From contig NC_071669.1 in NCBI RefSeq assembly GCF_028554725.1, positions 30,122,001 through 30,186,000 on the forward strand: a DNA stretch of 64,000 bases, written 5' to 3'. Each line of letters opens with the position of its first letter. Within the stretch, counting starts at the first letter, position 1. The notes below the pieces were generated by a model. That model was given only the letters and a program-made list of their open reading frames with translations, was not told the origin of the DNA and searched no databases. Positions 10,680 through 21,190 of the stretch are shown piece after piece. The DNA is from Zeugodacus cucurbitae (Eukaryota > Arthropoda > Insecta > Diptera > Tephritidae). A program made the position numbers and the translations under genes.

Positions 10680-11001
10680 TATACTCTCGCAACAAATGTT
10701 GCTAAAGAGAGTATTATAGTTTTGTTCACATAACGGTTGCTTGTAACACCCAAAACTAAACGAGTTAGATATAGGGTTATATATACCAAAGTGATCAGGG
10801 TGAAGAGTGGAGTTCAAATCCGAATGTCTGTCTGTCCGTCCGTCCGTCCGTCCGTCTATGCAAGCTGTAACTTGAGTGAAAATTAAGATATCTTGATGAA
10901 ACTTGGCACACTTATTTCTTGGCACCTTAGGAAAGTTTCTTTCGAAAATGAGCAAAAAAAAAAAATGTTCGGTTACACCCGAACTTAACCCTTCCTTACT
11001 T
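10680..11001 (+). repeat. DINE-like repeat with both ends but most of the interior deleted
   Basis: Starts with the 5' hairpin TATACTCTCGCAACAAATG...GAGAGTAT, carries the GTCTGTCTGTCCGTCCGTCC run at 10827-10853, then jumps from CATTTTCG-like sequence straight to the 3' hairpin and CTTAACCCTTCCTTACTTG. About 320 bp against roughly 1.15-1.35 kb for complete copies. Confidence 0.78.
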
Positions 11002-11002
11002 G

Positions 11003-11596
11003 TCAACCTAACCTTTGTATGGGAGGTGGGCGTGGTTATGATCTGATTTCTTTCATTTTTGGACTGTATTAGGAAGTGGCTAAAAAAAACGACTGCAGAA
11101 AGTTTGGTTTATATAGCTCTATTGGTTTGCGAGATATGTACAAAAAACTTAGTAGGGGGCGGGGCCACTCCCACTTCCCCAAAAAAATTACATCCGAATA
11201 TGCCCCTTCATAGTGCGATCCTTCATACCAAATTTTATTTCCATAACTTTATTTATGGCTTAGTTATGGCACTTTATGTGTTTTCGGTTTTCGACATTTT
11301 GTGGGCGTGGCAGTGGTCCAATTTTGCTCATTTTCGAAAGCAACCTTTCTATGGTGCCAAGAAATAAGTATGCCAAGTTTCATCAAGATATCTTAATTTC
11401 TACTCAAGTTACAGCTTGCACAGACGGACGGACGGACGGACAGACAGACATTCGGATTTGAACTCCACTCTTCACCCTGATCACTTTGGTATATATAACC
11501 CTATATCTAACTCAATGAGTTTCGGGTGTTACAAACAACCGTTATGTGAACAAAACTATAATACTCTCTTTAGCAACATTTGTTGCGAGAGTATAA
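11003..11596 (-). repeat. Inverted 5' half of a DINE-like repeat
   Basis: Reversed copy of the 5' half: from CAACCTAACCTTTGTATGGG (inner end, 11004) to TGTTGCGAGAGTATAA (reversed 5' terminus, 11580). It is followed at once by the 3' half in forward orientation, so the two look like one element whose 5' half has been flipped in place. The 5' region forms a long inverted repeat with 10680-10950. Confidence 0.75.
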
Positions 11597-12355
11597 AAAT
11601 TACTAAAAGTGGGTTAACTAACTAACGAAAAACGTCAGAAACACAAAATTTTGCAGAAGAAATAGCAGAAGGGAGCTGTACTCATATTTTTTTACAAAAT
11701 GGAAAATGGGCGTGGCATCGCCCACTTATGGGTCAAAAACCATATCTCAGAAACTACTCGACCGATTCGAATGAAATTCGGTATATAATATTTTCTTGAC
11801 ACACTGATAACACGGACAAAAAATGGACGAAATCGGTTCACAACCACTACTACTTTCTTTATAACTCAATTTTGAAATCCATCTTATTGCTTCACTTTAT
11901 AACGTAAACATAAGGAACCAATGAAGATAACGGAATAAAACTTTACACAGTTAGTGCATATCATCTCTGGCTTCACTTGTGAAAAAATTGTCGAAAACGG
12001 ACCATAACTTTTCAAGGCCCCAGATATCGAACATGTTGAACTCAGCGCCTAAGGATAAATTTTAACCGAAAATATGGGTAAATCTCTCAGATATCTCAAT
12101 TTAATTCAGAGGAAATTGTTTTCTTCTAATAGTGTGTCTCTGTTCCAAAAATTATTAAAATCGGGTCATAACATTTCCATATATCTCATTGTAGGTTTTT
12201 CAAAAGTATCTTCTCCTAGCTCCCATATAGCTAATTATAGGTTTTTCAAAAATACGGTGAGCTTTATTCCGCATATATGTATTGGTTAAATTTCTTCAAT
12301 AAATTGCAAGAGTATAAAATGTTCGGTTGCACCCGAACTTAGCCTTTCCTTACTT
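11597..12355 (+). repeat. DINE-like repeat, 3' half
   Basis: Begins ATTACTAAAAGTGGGTTAAC, the sequence that in complete copies (62260) directly follows the inner end of the 5' half, and runs to the 3' hairpin GTTCGGTTGCACCCGAAC and CCTTTCCTTACTTG. Confidence 0.78.
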
Positions 12356-12720
12356 GTTTTTCTTTCGTTTCTGTTCATTTCTGCTAATTCTCAACTATTT
12401 TGTGTGACTTTTGGTTGATGATATTCTGCGTTGGTCGTTGAAAAGTTAAGACTATACTTCACAGGATCATTTCTGTAGTCAGTCTCCATTTACTTTCTTT
12501 ACAAATCGAATGTATTAGCATCCGCGATGAGGAGGTATATCGTTTTATCTGACAGCGTGAGGTTTATGAACTTCATTTCTAATTTTGTCTTGTGGCATAT
12601 TAGAAATGATGTTTCTTCGATTATCGCTCGGTTACAATGGATAAAACGACTTCTGAGTGGTGATTTTAATGAATAAATTTCAAATAATTATATATAATAA
12701 TGCAGTCAATAAGTACAGTA
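12356..12720. other. Unassigned non-coding sequence
   Basis: No coding frame, repeat family or splice-flanked exon recognised. Presumed intronic spacer. Confidence 0.3.
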
Positions 12721-12866
12721 GGGCAATTCACAATCTGGTGCAAATGGTCTTGCATATTTGCAATTGCAAATTCGCTGTATATTTTGTTAGTGTAAAAGAA
12801 CAATATGCTTCGCTCATTTGCAATTGCAAATATGCAAGACCATTTGCACCAGATTGTGAATTGCCC
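12721..12866. mobile_element. Perfectly palindromic 146-bp MITE
   Basis: Arms of 51 bp (12721-12771 and 12816-12866), beginning GGGCAATTCACAATCTGG, are exact reverse complements by inspection and are separated by 44 bp. TA flanks both sides (12719-12720 and 12867-12868), consistent with a TA target duplication. No coding capacity. The arms end in ATTTGCAATTGCAAAT, itself a palindrome. The superfamily cannot be assigned without an autonomous relative. Confidence 0.8.
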
Positions 12867-12868
12867 TA

Positions 12869-13519
12869 GTATATATATATAATAAGTACAATACGCATAT
12901 GTATGTTTGTATGCTTGTGCATTAAACTTGTGCTCTTGAAACTAATATCAATATGTGCATAATAAATTTATAAAATGTGAATTTAAGAAAGTGTTGGTCA
13001 CTCCACCATATTTTTATCCTTTCTCTCTCGCCAGTTTTCTTTCTCACAAAATGATATACATTTCTTGGAATATCAGTAACAAGTATAACTTCTTCCGCGC
13101 GTAGGGACTCCACGCACCTTTTTTTTATTTGATTTATTTGGCACTTTCGAATTAAAAATAAAAACTACAAATGCTGTTGTGGCTATGAAACCAATAATTG
13201 TGTATAGTAAATATCGTTATGGTTATGACAATAGTTATGGATATGGGGTTATGTTATAGCACCTTTAATCCAACTTTCAATAGTGAACACAAACAAGTAG
13301 TTTCAGAAGCATAAATAAAAAAATATAGAGTCGGAAAAACACGAAAATGATTGCCCTGTCAAGAGATTTTTCTGTTTTTCTGCACTCCGGCTTTAGAAAA
13401 CAGTCGTTCACTCGGGATTGAAATGGCTCCAATGTGTAAATATAAAAAATCATGTTTATACATTTCCGGAAACACATTTTACATGTCAACCCACATTTCT
13501 ATTGAATTCTGATCTGGAA
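12869..13519. other. Unassigned non-coding sequence
   Basis: AT-rich, with no coding signal or recognised repeat. The short open frames present have no recognisable motifs. Confidence 0.3.
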
Positions 13520-15970
13520 GTGTGGGATCATGTGATCCTATGAGAAAAGTTTTTGATTGCCATTTACTTGGGAATGGCCGGAAACGATTCATCTCCACAT
13601 GGTTCAAGCAGTTCACGAAGCGAGCTAAAGAGAGAAGGTGAACACGCTTTCGCGGTTGTACGTAGGGTTTGTGGACCCACCACATATGTATAAACGAATC
13701 GCCTAATGAAAAATCGAAAAAGGACTCGAATGGAAACCCCCTGTTTGATGACGATCCCTGCAAATGTTTTTAAACGTCTAGCCACAATCCACATAAAAGC
13801 GAGGTTCTTTAACAAAGTGCTTATTTGCGCCCACGCCCCAACGGAAGAGGAGGACGAAAGAAAGATTTTGCAAAGATTTCAACGCAAAGGTGAGTCAAGA
13901 AGGTGTTTTTGGCTCAACATTCGGAAAATTCAGCCTCAGTGACGAATATTCGCATAACGGCCTGAGGCTGATCGACTTCGCTGGAACCGGAAATATGGTC
14001 GTCTGTAGTACCAGATTCCAACACAAGAAAATTCATCAATCAACATGGCTGTCTCCTGATCGAAACACGCGTAACCAAATCGATCAAGTTGTGGAAGACA
14101 TGTTTCTTGGGTTTAAGACGTCCGTGCGCTCCGAGGACCAAGCATTGACCGACCACTTGACTCTTGAAGCAGCGAAGATACGCACCCGCCTCTGTGCAGC
14201 AAAGAACGCCCGACAACAAACACAAGAAACATTCGACTTCGAAAAGCTGCAATCGCAACAGCCAGCTAAGCAATTATTTAATCGACTTGCACTCGTGTTC
14301 TCTGAGAGCACTCCTCAGCAGCTCGGTATAAGGGAACTGTGGGACGACTTTTCAAACTCATTACGTATAGCACCAGTCGAAAAAAATCGAATTTCGGCAA
14401 CTATTAAAACAAGCTGGTGCGATGAGGATTGCCGTCTCGCAGGGTAAAGAAAACATACTGCCTACCTCGCAACGTTGCAAATGACCACAACACGGGATGG
14501 GATAGATAAAAAAAGAAAGAGGCCGAAATGCGTGAGTATGAAGAGCTTGAGAAGCTGGACGACAGTAATGCTCGAAAGTTCTGCGAAAAGATTCGGCGAC
14601 TAACTGAAGGTTTCAAGACCGGAGCTGAACTGATAAGGTGCATGCATCAACTTTATTGCGGAATATGGTCGGAAGAAAGCATGCCCGACGATTGGAATCT
14701 AAGTGTACTCTGCCCAATCCACAAAAGGGAGACCCCACAATATTCGCCAACTACCGTGGGAAAAGCCTCCTTAACATCGCTTATAAGGTTCTATTGAGCG
14801 TACTGTGTGAAAGTCTAAAGCCCACCGTTAACAAACTGATTGCACTTTATCAGTGTGGCTTAGTCCTGGAAAATCTATTTCTGACCAGATATTCACCATG
14901 CGCCAAATCTTGGAAAAGACCCGTGAAAAGAGGATCGACACACACCATCTCTTTGTCGATTTTAAAGCTGCTTTCGACAGCACGAAAATGAGTTGCCTCT
15001 ATGCCGCAATGTTTGAATTTGGTCTCCCTGTAAAATTAATACGGCTGTGTAAGCTGACGTTGAGCAACACCAAAAGCTACGTCATAATCGGTAAGGACCC
15101 CTCCGAGTCTTTCTATACCAAACGAGACTTCCGACAAGGTGATTCACTATCGTGTGACTTATTTAGCCTAAGGCTGGAGAAAATAACACGAACTACAGAG
15201 CTTAATAGAGAAGGTACAATTTTCTATAAGAGTGTAAAGCTGCTGGCGTACGCCGATGATATCGATATCAATGAAAACAACACCCGCGCCGTAAGTTCTG
15301 TTTTTTCCAGACTGGTTAAGGAAGCGAAGCATATGGGTCTGGTGATGAATGAGGACAATACGAAATATCTCCTGTCATTAAACAAACATTCAGTCCTGTT
15401 GACAGTTATAACTTTGAAGTCTTAGGAACCAACATAAACAACACCGACAGCCTCGAAATCCAGCTTAGGAACACTCTTGCCAACAGGTGCTACTTCAACT
15501 GAGTAGGCATTTGAAAAGTAGAGTCCTCGCTCGACGACCCAAAATCAAACTCTACAAGTCGCTTATTATTCCTGTCCTGATTTATGGCGTAGAAGTGTCA
15601 ACGATGTCAGCATCCATTGAGACGACACTAGGAGTGTTCCAGACAAAGGGTTTGTGCAAGATTTGTGGTCCTCTGAACATTGGCAACGGCGAATGCCGCA
15701 GACGATGGAATGATGATCTGTATGTGTGATACGACGATGTTGACATAGTTCAGCGAATAAAAAGCCAGCGTCTACGCTGTCTAGGTCATGTTGTTCGAAT
15801 AGACGAAAACACTCCAGCTTTGAAAGGGTTCGTTGCAGTACCCGCCGGTGGAAGCAGAGGAAGAGAAAGACCTCTATTTGTTACTCTTTGGATTTCCAAC
15901 TGGCGCTGAACTCCGAGGGAAAGAGAAGAATGGCGCGTTATTATCGATTCGGATATAATCGGATAAACGA
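13520..15970 (+). mobile_element. RTE-clade LINE, copy 2
   Basis: 5' UTR starts near TGTGGGATCATGTGATCC (13521) and matches copy 1. The element runs through endonuclease and RT to the C-terminal domain near 15960. It lacks the endonuclease N-terminus: the 5' UTR joins coding sequence at about 13770. Several smaller frameshifts and stops make it non-functional. Confidence 0.83.
13747..15960 (+). pseudogene. RTE copy 2 polyprotein, deleted and frameshifted
   Basis: Pieces in order: endonuclease from RLATIHIKARFFNK (13779), CAHAPTEEED, a frameshift, then LRLIDFAGTGNMVVCSTRF and NTRNQIDQVV (13960-14095); linker to about 14630, with deletions; RT with MPDDWNLSVLCPIH (14680), a frame change, then FVDFKAAFDS holding the first catalytic aspartate (14955-14985) and LLAYADDIDI (YADD codons 15249-15260); C-terminal part with GPLNIGNGECRRRWNDDLY. 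This copy keeps the RT palm block that copy 1 lost, while copy 1 keeps the endonuclease start lost here. Confidence 0.83.
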
Positions 15971-15989
15971 AACAAAACTATTATAATAT

Positions 15990-16018
15990 ATTTTCAACAT
16001 GTCGCGAGAGTATAAAAC
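15990..16018 (-). repeat. Tiny DINE-like 5' terminus remnant
   Basis: ACATGTCGCGAGAGTATAAAA matches the reversed 5' terminus of the family. Too short to say more. Confidence 0.4.
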
Positions 16019-16189
16019 GACGTATCAGGGGCAAATCTTTAAAACTATGTTGTGTTTTTAATAAAAAAAAACTTTATGAACCTTAATTATTCTGATACAC
16101 TAAGTAACAAAATCGCTTCAGGTCTTCACAGTGAGTTACGATTTGAATTATTTTATTATTTTTTAATTTGTAGTGAAGATTTTATACAG

Positions 16190-16330
16190 GTTCTTCAATT
16201 AATACAAATCATCAGACCCTGATGGTATCATACCGGCCCAGATTCAGAAGTTATCATGCAACTGGTTACCCCCATACACGCGAACTGTGTTAGGTTGAGT
16301 CACATTCCTGATTTTAAAAACATTTGTTTT
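16190..16330 (+). pseudogene. Possible LINE reverse transcriptase fragment
   Basis: Reads KSSDPDGIIPAQIQKLSCN on the plus strand, resembling the K-x-P-G-P-D-G-I-x-P entry motif of LINE RTs, followed after a stop by a weak I-P-D-x-W-like stretch. Short and decayed; an unrelated chance match is possible. Confidence 0.4.
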
Positions 16331-16634
16331 ACAAGATTTTTACCACTTAAAAAATAAATCAATGTTGTAAGCTTCCACATTTTAGTTGTCTTACTTATTT
16401 GGCAAGCAAGTAGTATCGGAACGGCCAGGGCTCTGCAAGAAATTCAGCGGTGTAAAAATTATTTGTTTTTTATCCGTTCTCAGTTAAACGACTTACGGAT
16501 AATCGAGGTCCAACTGTGCTAATTAATTATCAACAGACTACAAACTATAAACAATTTAAACGAAATTCTAATAAACAATCAAAATAAACTGATAACACCT
16601 ATAATTTTTTACTTATTATTATGTTTTAACATAC
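16331..16634 (-). other. Intron sequence downstream of the Ig exon
   Basis: No recognisable repeat or coding signal. The minus-strand donor GTATGT (plus 16629-16634) begins this intron. Confidence 0.45.
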
Positions 16635-16810
16635 CTGAACATCGCTATTGTCTTCTGCCTTACAAGGCATTTCAAAAATTGTACCCAATATAACTTCCAA
16701 ATCATAGGGTTCAATACTTAATCGCGGCTTTTGGTCATTTTCATACACTGTCACATTCGCTTGTATTGACACATTACCATTGTCGTTTTGGGCAATACAT
16801 GTATAAATAC
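16635..16810 (-). CDS. Internal exon of an immunoglobulin-superfamily gene
   Basis: A 176-nt minus-strand exon with consensus borders: acceptor ...ATACTTACAG just before 16810 and donor CAG|GTATGT at 16635. It enters in phase 1 and leaves in phase 0. The peptide begins IYTCIAQNDNGNVS, the last strands of an I-set Ig domain with its second cysteine, continues ANVTVYE, then starts the next Ig domain (KPRLSIEPYDLEV, then EMPCKAE with the first cysteine). The exon at 47937-48140 ends in the matching phase with a D-T-G. Likely an extracellular adhesion or matrix protein of the Ig superfamily (peroxidasin-, hemicentin- or Robo-like proteins are possible); the specific gene is not identified. Confidence 0.85.
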
Positions 16811-17594
16811 CTGTAAGTATTAATTGCTTATTAAATTAAATTATAAAATATAAATTTAATATGAAAAAAAAAACGATTAAAAAATTGTAAAAGCCTTATT
16901 TGAATACTTATACTATTTTTAACATGATTATTCATACATTTATACTCAAAAAGAAACATTATGGCTTTGTAACAACAACAAACATACATATGTATGTTCT
17001 GTCGCTAATAGTTTGCTTATTTTTAACGGTATTGCGGTGTTTGGTTACATTTTACTAGTGTAATTCGATGATTTATAAAGTCAATGTCTAAAAGTCCTTG
17101 CAGACGAAATACTTGCGGATAATTTGTAAATTTATTGGTGTCATCGGCTTTTGTCGCCTACATGTACGCTTTCCGACTTGTTATCGGCTCTGCTTGATGA
17201 ATATTAGAAATTACACATTTACAGAAAATCTCTTCAGTGCCGGCCATACATATATATAGCCGAATATTTGAAAAGTGAGCGTAAGTCCGCCCCCAAGTGC
17301 GTTTTTGTACATACATATTAGGCAATCTACAAAAGATATGTATATAAACCAAATTTTCGAGATACATTTATTTTAAGTAGCCTATCATCCTTGTTATTAT
17401 AGTAGGTTTTACACCCGAAAGAGGGGTTATCTTTTCTTATTTTAAATAAAATTTAATTTATTTACGCAAATTAATTTATTTGATCGGACTCAAAGGACTT
17501 AAGTTGCATTATCTTGTTGGGATTTGAATAATGATGAAAAGCAAGAAATTAACTACAACTGAAATAAAAATACAGACACACAGCACTTCTTTAG
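16811..17594 (-). other. Intron sequence upstream of the Ig exon
   Basis: Non-coding, AT-rich. A polypyrimidine-poor acceptor region lies directly next to the exon. No TE family recognised here. Confidence 0.45.
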
Positions 17595-18497
17595 AGGATG
17601 GGATCATGTGTAGAAGTTCACGTGAGGACAGTTATTGACTGTTATTCACTTCGAAGTGGCCAGAAACGATTCTTCTCCACATTGTTTAAGCAGCTCACGA
17701 CTTCCTGTTTTAGACCAAGTATCCTCTGGGTAGCCAACAAACAGCCGTTTGGAGACGAGCTAAAGTGAGAAGGCGAAGCCCGCTTCTGCGGTTGTGCGTA
17801 GAGTTTGAGACCCACCACATAAAAATGAAGTACCAATGAAAAATCGACGAAAGCCTCGGATGAAACACCCCCTTTTGAGGACGACCCCTGCAAACGTTTT
17901 AAGGTGAACGAGGACAAGAAGAATATCTCCTGTCATCAAACAAACAGTTAGCGCATTCGTCTTGAAATCCAACGCAGAATTACTCTTGCCAACAGGTGCT
18001 ACTATGGACAGAGTAGGCATTTGAAAAGTAAAGTCCTCTCTCGACGAACAAAAACTAAACTCTACAAGTCTCTCATTATTCCCGTCCTACTTTATGGTGC
18101 AGAAGCGTGGACGATGTCAACATCCGATGACACGGCACTAGGAGTTGTCGAGAGAAAGGTTTTACGGATGATTTATGGTCCCTTAAAGATTGGCAACGGC
18201 GAATACCTCAGAAGATGGAATGATGAGCTGTATGTGTTATTCGACGACATTGACATAGTCCAGTGAATAAAAATACAGCGGCTACACTGGCTAAGTCATG
18301 TTTTTCGAATGGACGAAAGTGCTCCAGCTCTGAAAGTGTTCGATGTTGTAACCGCTGGTGGAAGCCGAGGAAGAGGGAGGCCTCCACTTCGAAGGAAGGA
18401 CCATGTGAGAAGGACCTGTCTTCACTTGGTATTACCAATTGGCACCAAACTGCTAAAAGAAGAGATGCACCGTGCTAAATGTGGGAAAAAGGTTTAA
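17595..18497 (+). mobile_element. RTE-clade LINE, copy 3 (5' UTR joined to the 3' coding end)
   Basis: The 5' UTR (GGATGGGATCATGTGTAG, 17596) is present to about 17900 and then joins VNEDK-like sequence of the RT thumb, skipping about 2 kb of endonuclease and RT. It continues with ITLANRCYYG, QLKSK-like sequence, MKSKVLSRRTKTKLYKSLII and YGPLKIGNGEYLRRWNDELY, then SLGITNWHQTAKRR, and stops short of the usual TATATA tail. Confidence 0.8.
17905..18497 (+). pseudogene. RTE copy 3 C-terminal coding remnant
   Basis: The frame at 18021-18266 holds the conserved RRTKTKLYKSLIIPVLLYGA and ERKVLRMIYGPLKIGNGEY segments. A TGA at 18264 and a frameshift split it from the glycine/arginine-rich GGSRGRGRPPLRRK tail at 18355-18400. 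No catalytic residues remain. Confidence 0.78.
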
Positions 18498-18964
18498 GTG
18501 ATGAGGACGTTTATTTTTATTCTATCACTTCTATCACTATATTTAATATTAAATTAATAAAGATTAATCTGTGAATATTACACCTCTCCAAAATCGAAAA
18601 TCTTTAGTTTTGTACAAAACCCAAATTGAGTTATCTTAATAAAATTTTTACCAACACATACACAATACCAACTTTTTGTACTTAAGTGGCAATCTCGGTA
18701 CAGTAGAGGCCCGCTAATCCGGATCAATTAAAACCGGCCCCTATCCGGAATATAAGGGAATCCGGATTACCAAAGACATATCAGAACTATGTATTAAGAA
18801 AAAATATTTATACATTTCTGTTTGTTTATTATAACAAATAATACACATGTTCCAAAAAAAATCTTAAAACAATCCATTGAAAATAAACGTTAAGTTAAAA
18901 TTTAAATGTATTAAACGGTGTAATATAAATTCTAAATTTAATTGAAAAAATCGGTTAATTTTGT

Positions 18965-20874
18965 TTAGCGAACGCTGTTTTGTTTAGCCTCCATTGCTCG
19001 CTGCCGTAGCGTTCTAAGAATACACCAACTATCTGATTCAATGTTATTTACCTCTGGCCATTGTATACAACTGAAGCTTTTAATAACGTCTTCATGTTTA
19101 GCTTTTGGTTCATTGTTTTCGACTTCTTCAACGGAGGGATCGTCGTCACTATGGAGGGATAAATGGTCGTTATCTCCAATAAGCCATTCACTAATATCAG
19201 ATTTTGGCAGTTGATGATTGTTATTATCCATCCTCTGCAACAAAGCTCCGATTTCTGTTAGCTCTCGTACATCTTCACGCTGTGACGTCCATTTTTCTTT
19301 GAGAACAGACAGAAAAACGCTATCATCTGGATCCTCGTCAGCATCGGAATTGTTTTCGGTGTTCACTATATCGTTATTCCCTGAATAAGGAAGAATTTTT
19401 TGCCAACATTTTGCTACTGTATCAGACGACAGCTTGTCCCAAGAATTCGCAAGCAAAAAAACAGCATCCTTTATTGTGAGATTTTTAATGACTTTGGAAA
19501 CATCATTTTCTTCCGAACACAGGATATGCACCAAGAGGCTTTTGCGATAATACAATTTGGTTAAACGTATTGCGTTTTGGTCCATTGGTTGGATAAGAGC
19601 TGTGCAGTTAGGTGGAAGAAATATGGTTATAATTTACCATTATCGCTCGTAAGCTGCGCAACCGATGCGTGACAAGAAGCATTATCAACTTGTAAAATAG
19701 CTTTTCATTCTAGGTTTTTTCCGCTTGAAAATCCTTAACTTGTTTGACAAACGACTCGAGAAACCATTTTACGAAAATAGGCATTTTTTGTCGAGTAATA
19801 TTCAACTGCTATTCGGCTATAATCGCTTAAAGCGGTTCCTACGCCAAATATATATATATATAATATTCAACTGGAAGATCGCTACAGTTCTTAAAAGCTC
19901 TGGGATTTTTCGCTTTTCCAATGACCACGATTTCAAGTTTATGTATGCCATCACCGTTTGCACAAGCAAGAAATGTTACTCTCTTTTTATAGGTTTTTCT
20001 CCCTAGAGCACTTTCTACAGCAGACACCCATGTTCGATCAGGAAGTAATTTCCAGAATAATACGGATTCATCCGCATTATATATTTGAGGCGGCAAAATT
20101 TTCAGCTCATTAATTTTTTCAGAAAACTTCTATAGAAAGGGTTGCACGGCAGATGAGTCATTAGACAGTTTCTCTCCGACCATTTTTAAGTGACGAAGAC
20201 CACGTCAATTAAACCTATAAAGCCATCCTTTGCTGGCTGAAAATGTTTTGTTTTCATAACATTGGGCGTGAATATAAGCAGTATTTTCTTTTAAAATATT
20301 TCTGGTGACAGTTATAACTTTATGTCTTTCTCGTTGACATTGGAACCATTTATATAATGTATGCTCCATTTCTGGGTAGTCTGGTTCCCGCAACACCTTC
20401 CTATTATTTTAAACAGCGGCGCATATTGCAAAGAAGCTAAACAAAAATCAGCGTTGAATATAACCGGTGAGGTTATAAAAAACGAGAACTTACTTCCTTA
20501 GTTGTTCTTTATTTTTTTATGTCCGAAATTGTGGATGTCCCGACACTATATTTTTCAGCTAGCAGTTTTCCACTTACACCATTACTCAGCTGCAATAAAA
20601 TATGTTCTTTTTCCGCAAGAGTTAACGTTTTGTGTGACCTTTTTGATGCAATTTTGATGCAGAACTGAGCGAAAGTCTTTCTTATGTCGCATTTCATACT
20701 TATTCGGGTATTCCCCGTTCTACAAGTATGAAACAATGCGCACGCATAAGTGGCGAAATAAAGTGTGTGAGGGAATGTGAAACAAAGTATAAAAGCGAAT
20801 GTAGTGAATAATAAACATATGATCCGGATTAGAGAATACGGATAGAGAAGGTCGGTCCGGATTACAAGGAACAT
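18965..20874 (-). pseudogene. Tigger/jerky-like transposase, fragmented
   Basis: Pieces in protein order on the minus strand: 20874-20509 with a CENP-B-type N-terminal helix-turn-helix (KTLTLAEKEHILLQLSNGVS, LLAEKYSVGTSTISDIKK); 20396-20205 with the second DNA-binding helix region (EHTLYKWFQCQRERH, FSASKGWLYRFN); 20096-19839 with the catalytic block IYNADESVLFWKLLPDRTW; sequence near 19690 reading ILQVDNASCHASVA, the second catalytic aspartate; and 19585-18965, an acidic C-terminal region starting MDQNAIRLTKLYYRK. Frames are separated by stops, frameshifts and the RTE tail insertion. The domain order matches jerky/Tigger transposases. Confidence 0.82.
19809..19860 (+). mobile_element. 52-bp RTE 3' tail insertion with 13-bp target-site duplication
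   Basis: CTATTCGGCTATAATCGCTT... to a (TA)n end is the 3' extremity of the RTE family (compare 8620-8665). It is flanked by the exact 13-bp direct repeat TAATATTCAACTG at 19796-19808 and 19861-19873. It interrupts the Tigger transposase catalytic region. Confidence 0.9.
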
Positions 20875-20954
20875 AATAAAAATTTTGAATTTTTTAACCG
20901 GATTACAGTGGAATCCGGATTAGGCCATGTCCGAATTAGCGGGCCTCTACTGTA

Positions 20955-21190
20955 GTTAAAATAGCACTATTCATTAACACTAATTTTTAAATGTATAAGA
21001 GAAAGACTACAATGAAACGTTCAAAAATCGCCGCCATGACCGCTATTCATTTCAAGTGCGTATTAATAATTTGTTACTGATATTATTTTATATTTATAAT
21101 AAATTTTCCTTTATTGGCTGGGTGCTGCAAAGTACTATAAAGGAGTATAATTTCAGCAAATGGTTCTCTTAGAAGGCAAAGCGAGCTGCA
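20955..21190. other. Unassigned spacer
   Basis: No coding or repeat signal recognised. Confidence 0.3.

Larger units (their letters stand above)
18701..20952 (-). mobile_element. Tigger/pogo-type DNA transposon (2.25 kb)
   Basis: Terminal inverted repeats CAGTAGAGGCCCGCTAATCC (left, 18701) and the same with few mismatches reversed at 20952 (GCGGGCCTCTACTG), flanked by TA at 18699-18700 and 20953-20954. The CAGT...-ACTG ends, TA target and CENP-B-like transposase fit the Tigger/pogo branch of Tc1/mariner. Transposase pieces lie on the minus strand, and a 52-bp RTE tail has inserted at 19809-19860. Confidence 0.85.

Noticed and set aside
10521..11006. 161-residue minus-strand ORF
   Set aside because: Lies across DINE-like termini, including the CGTCCGTCCG run that reads as repeated D-G-R-T; repeat sequence, not a gene.
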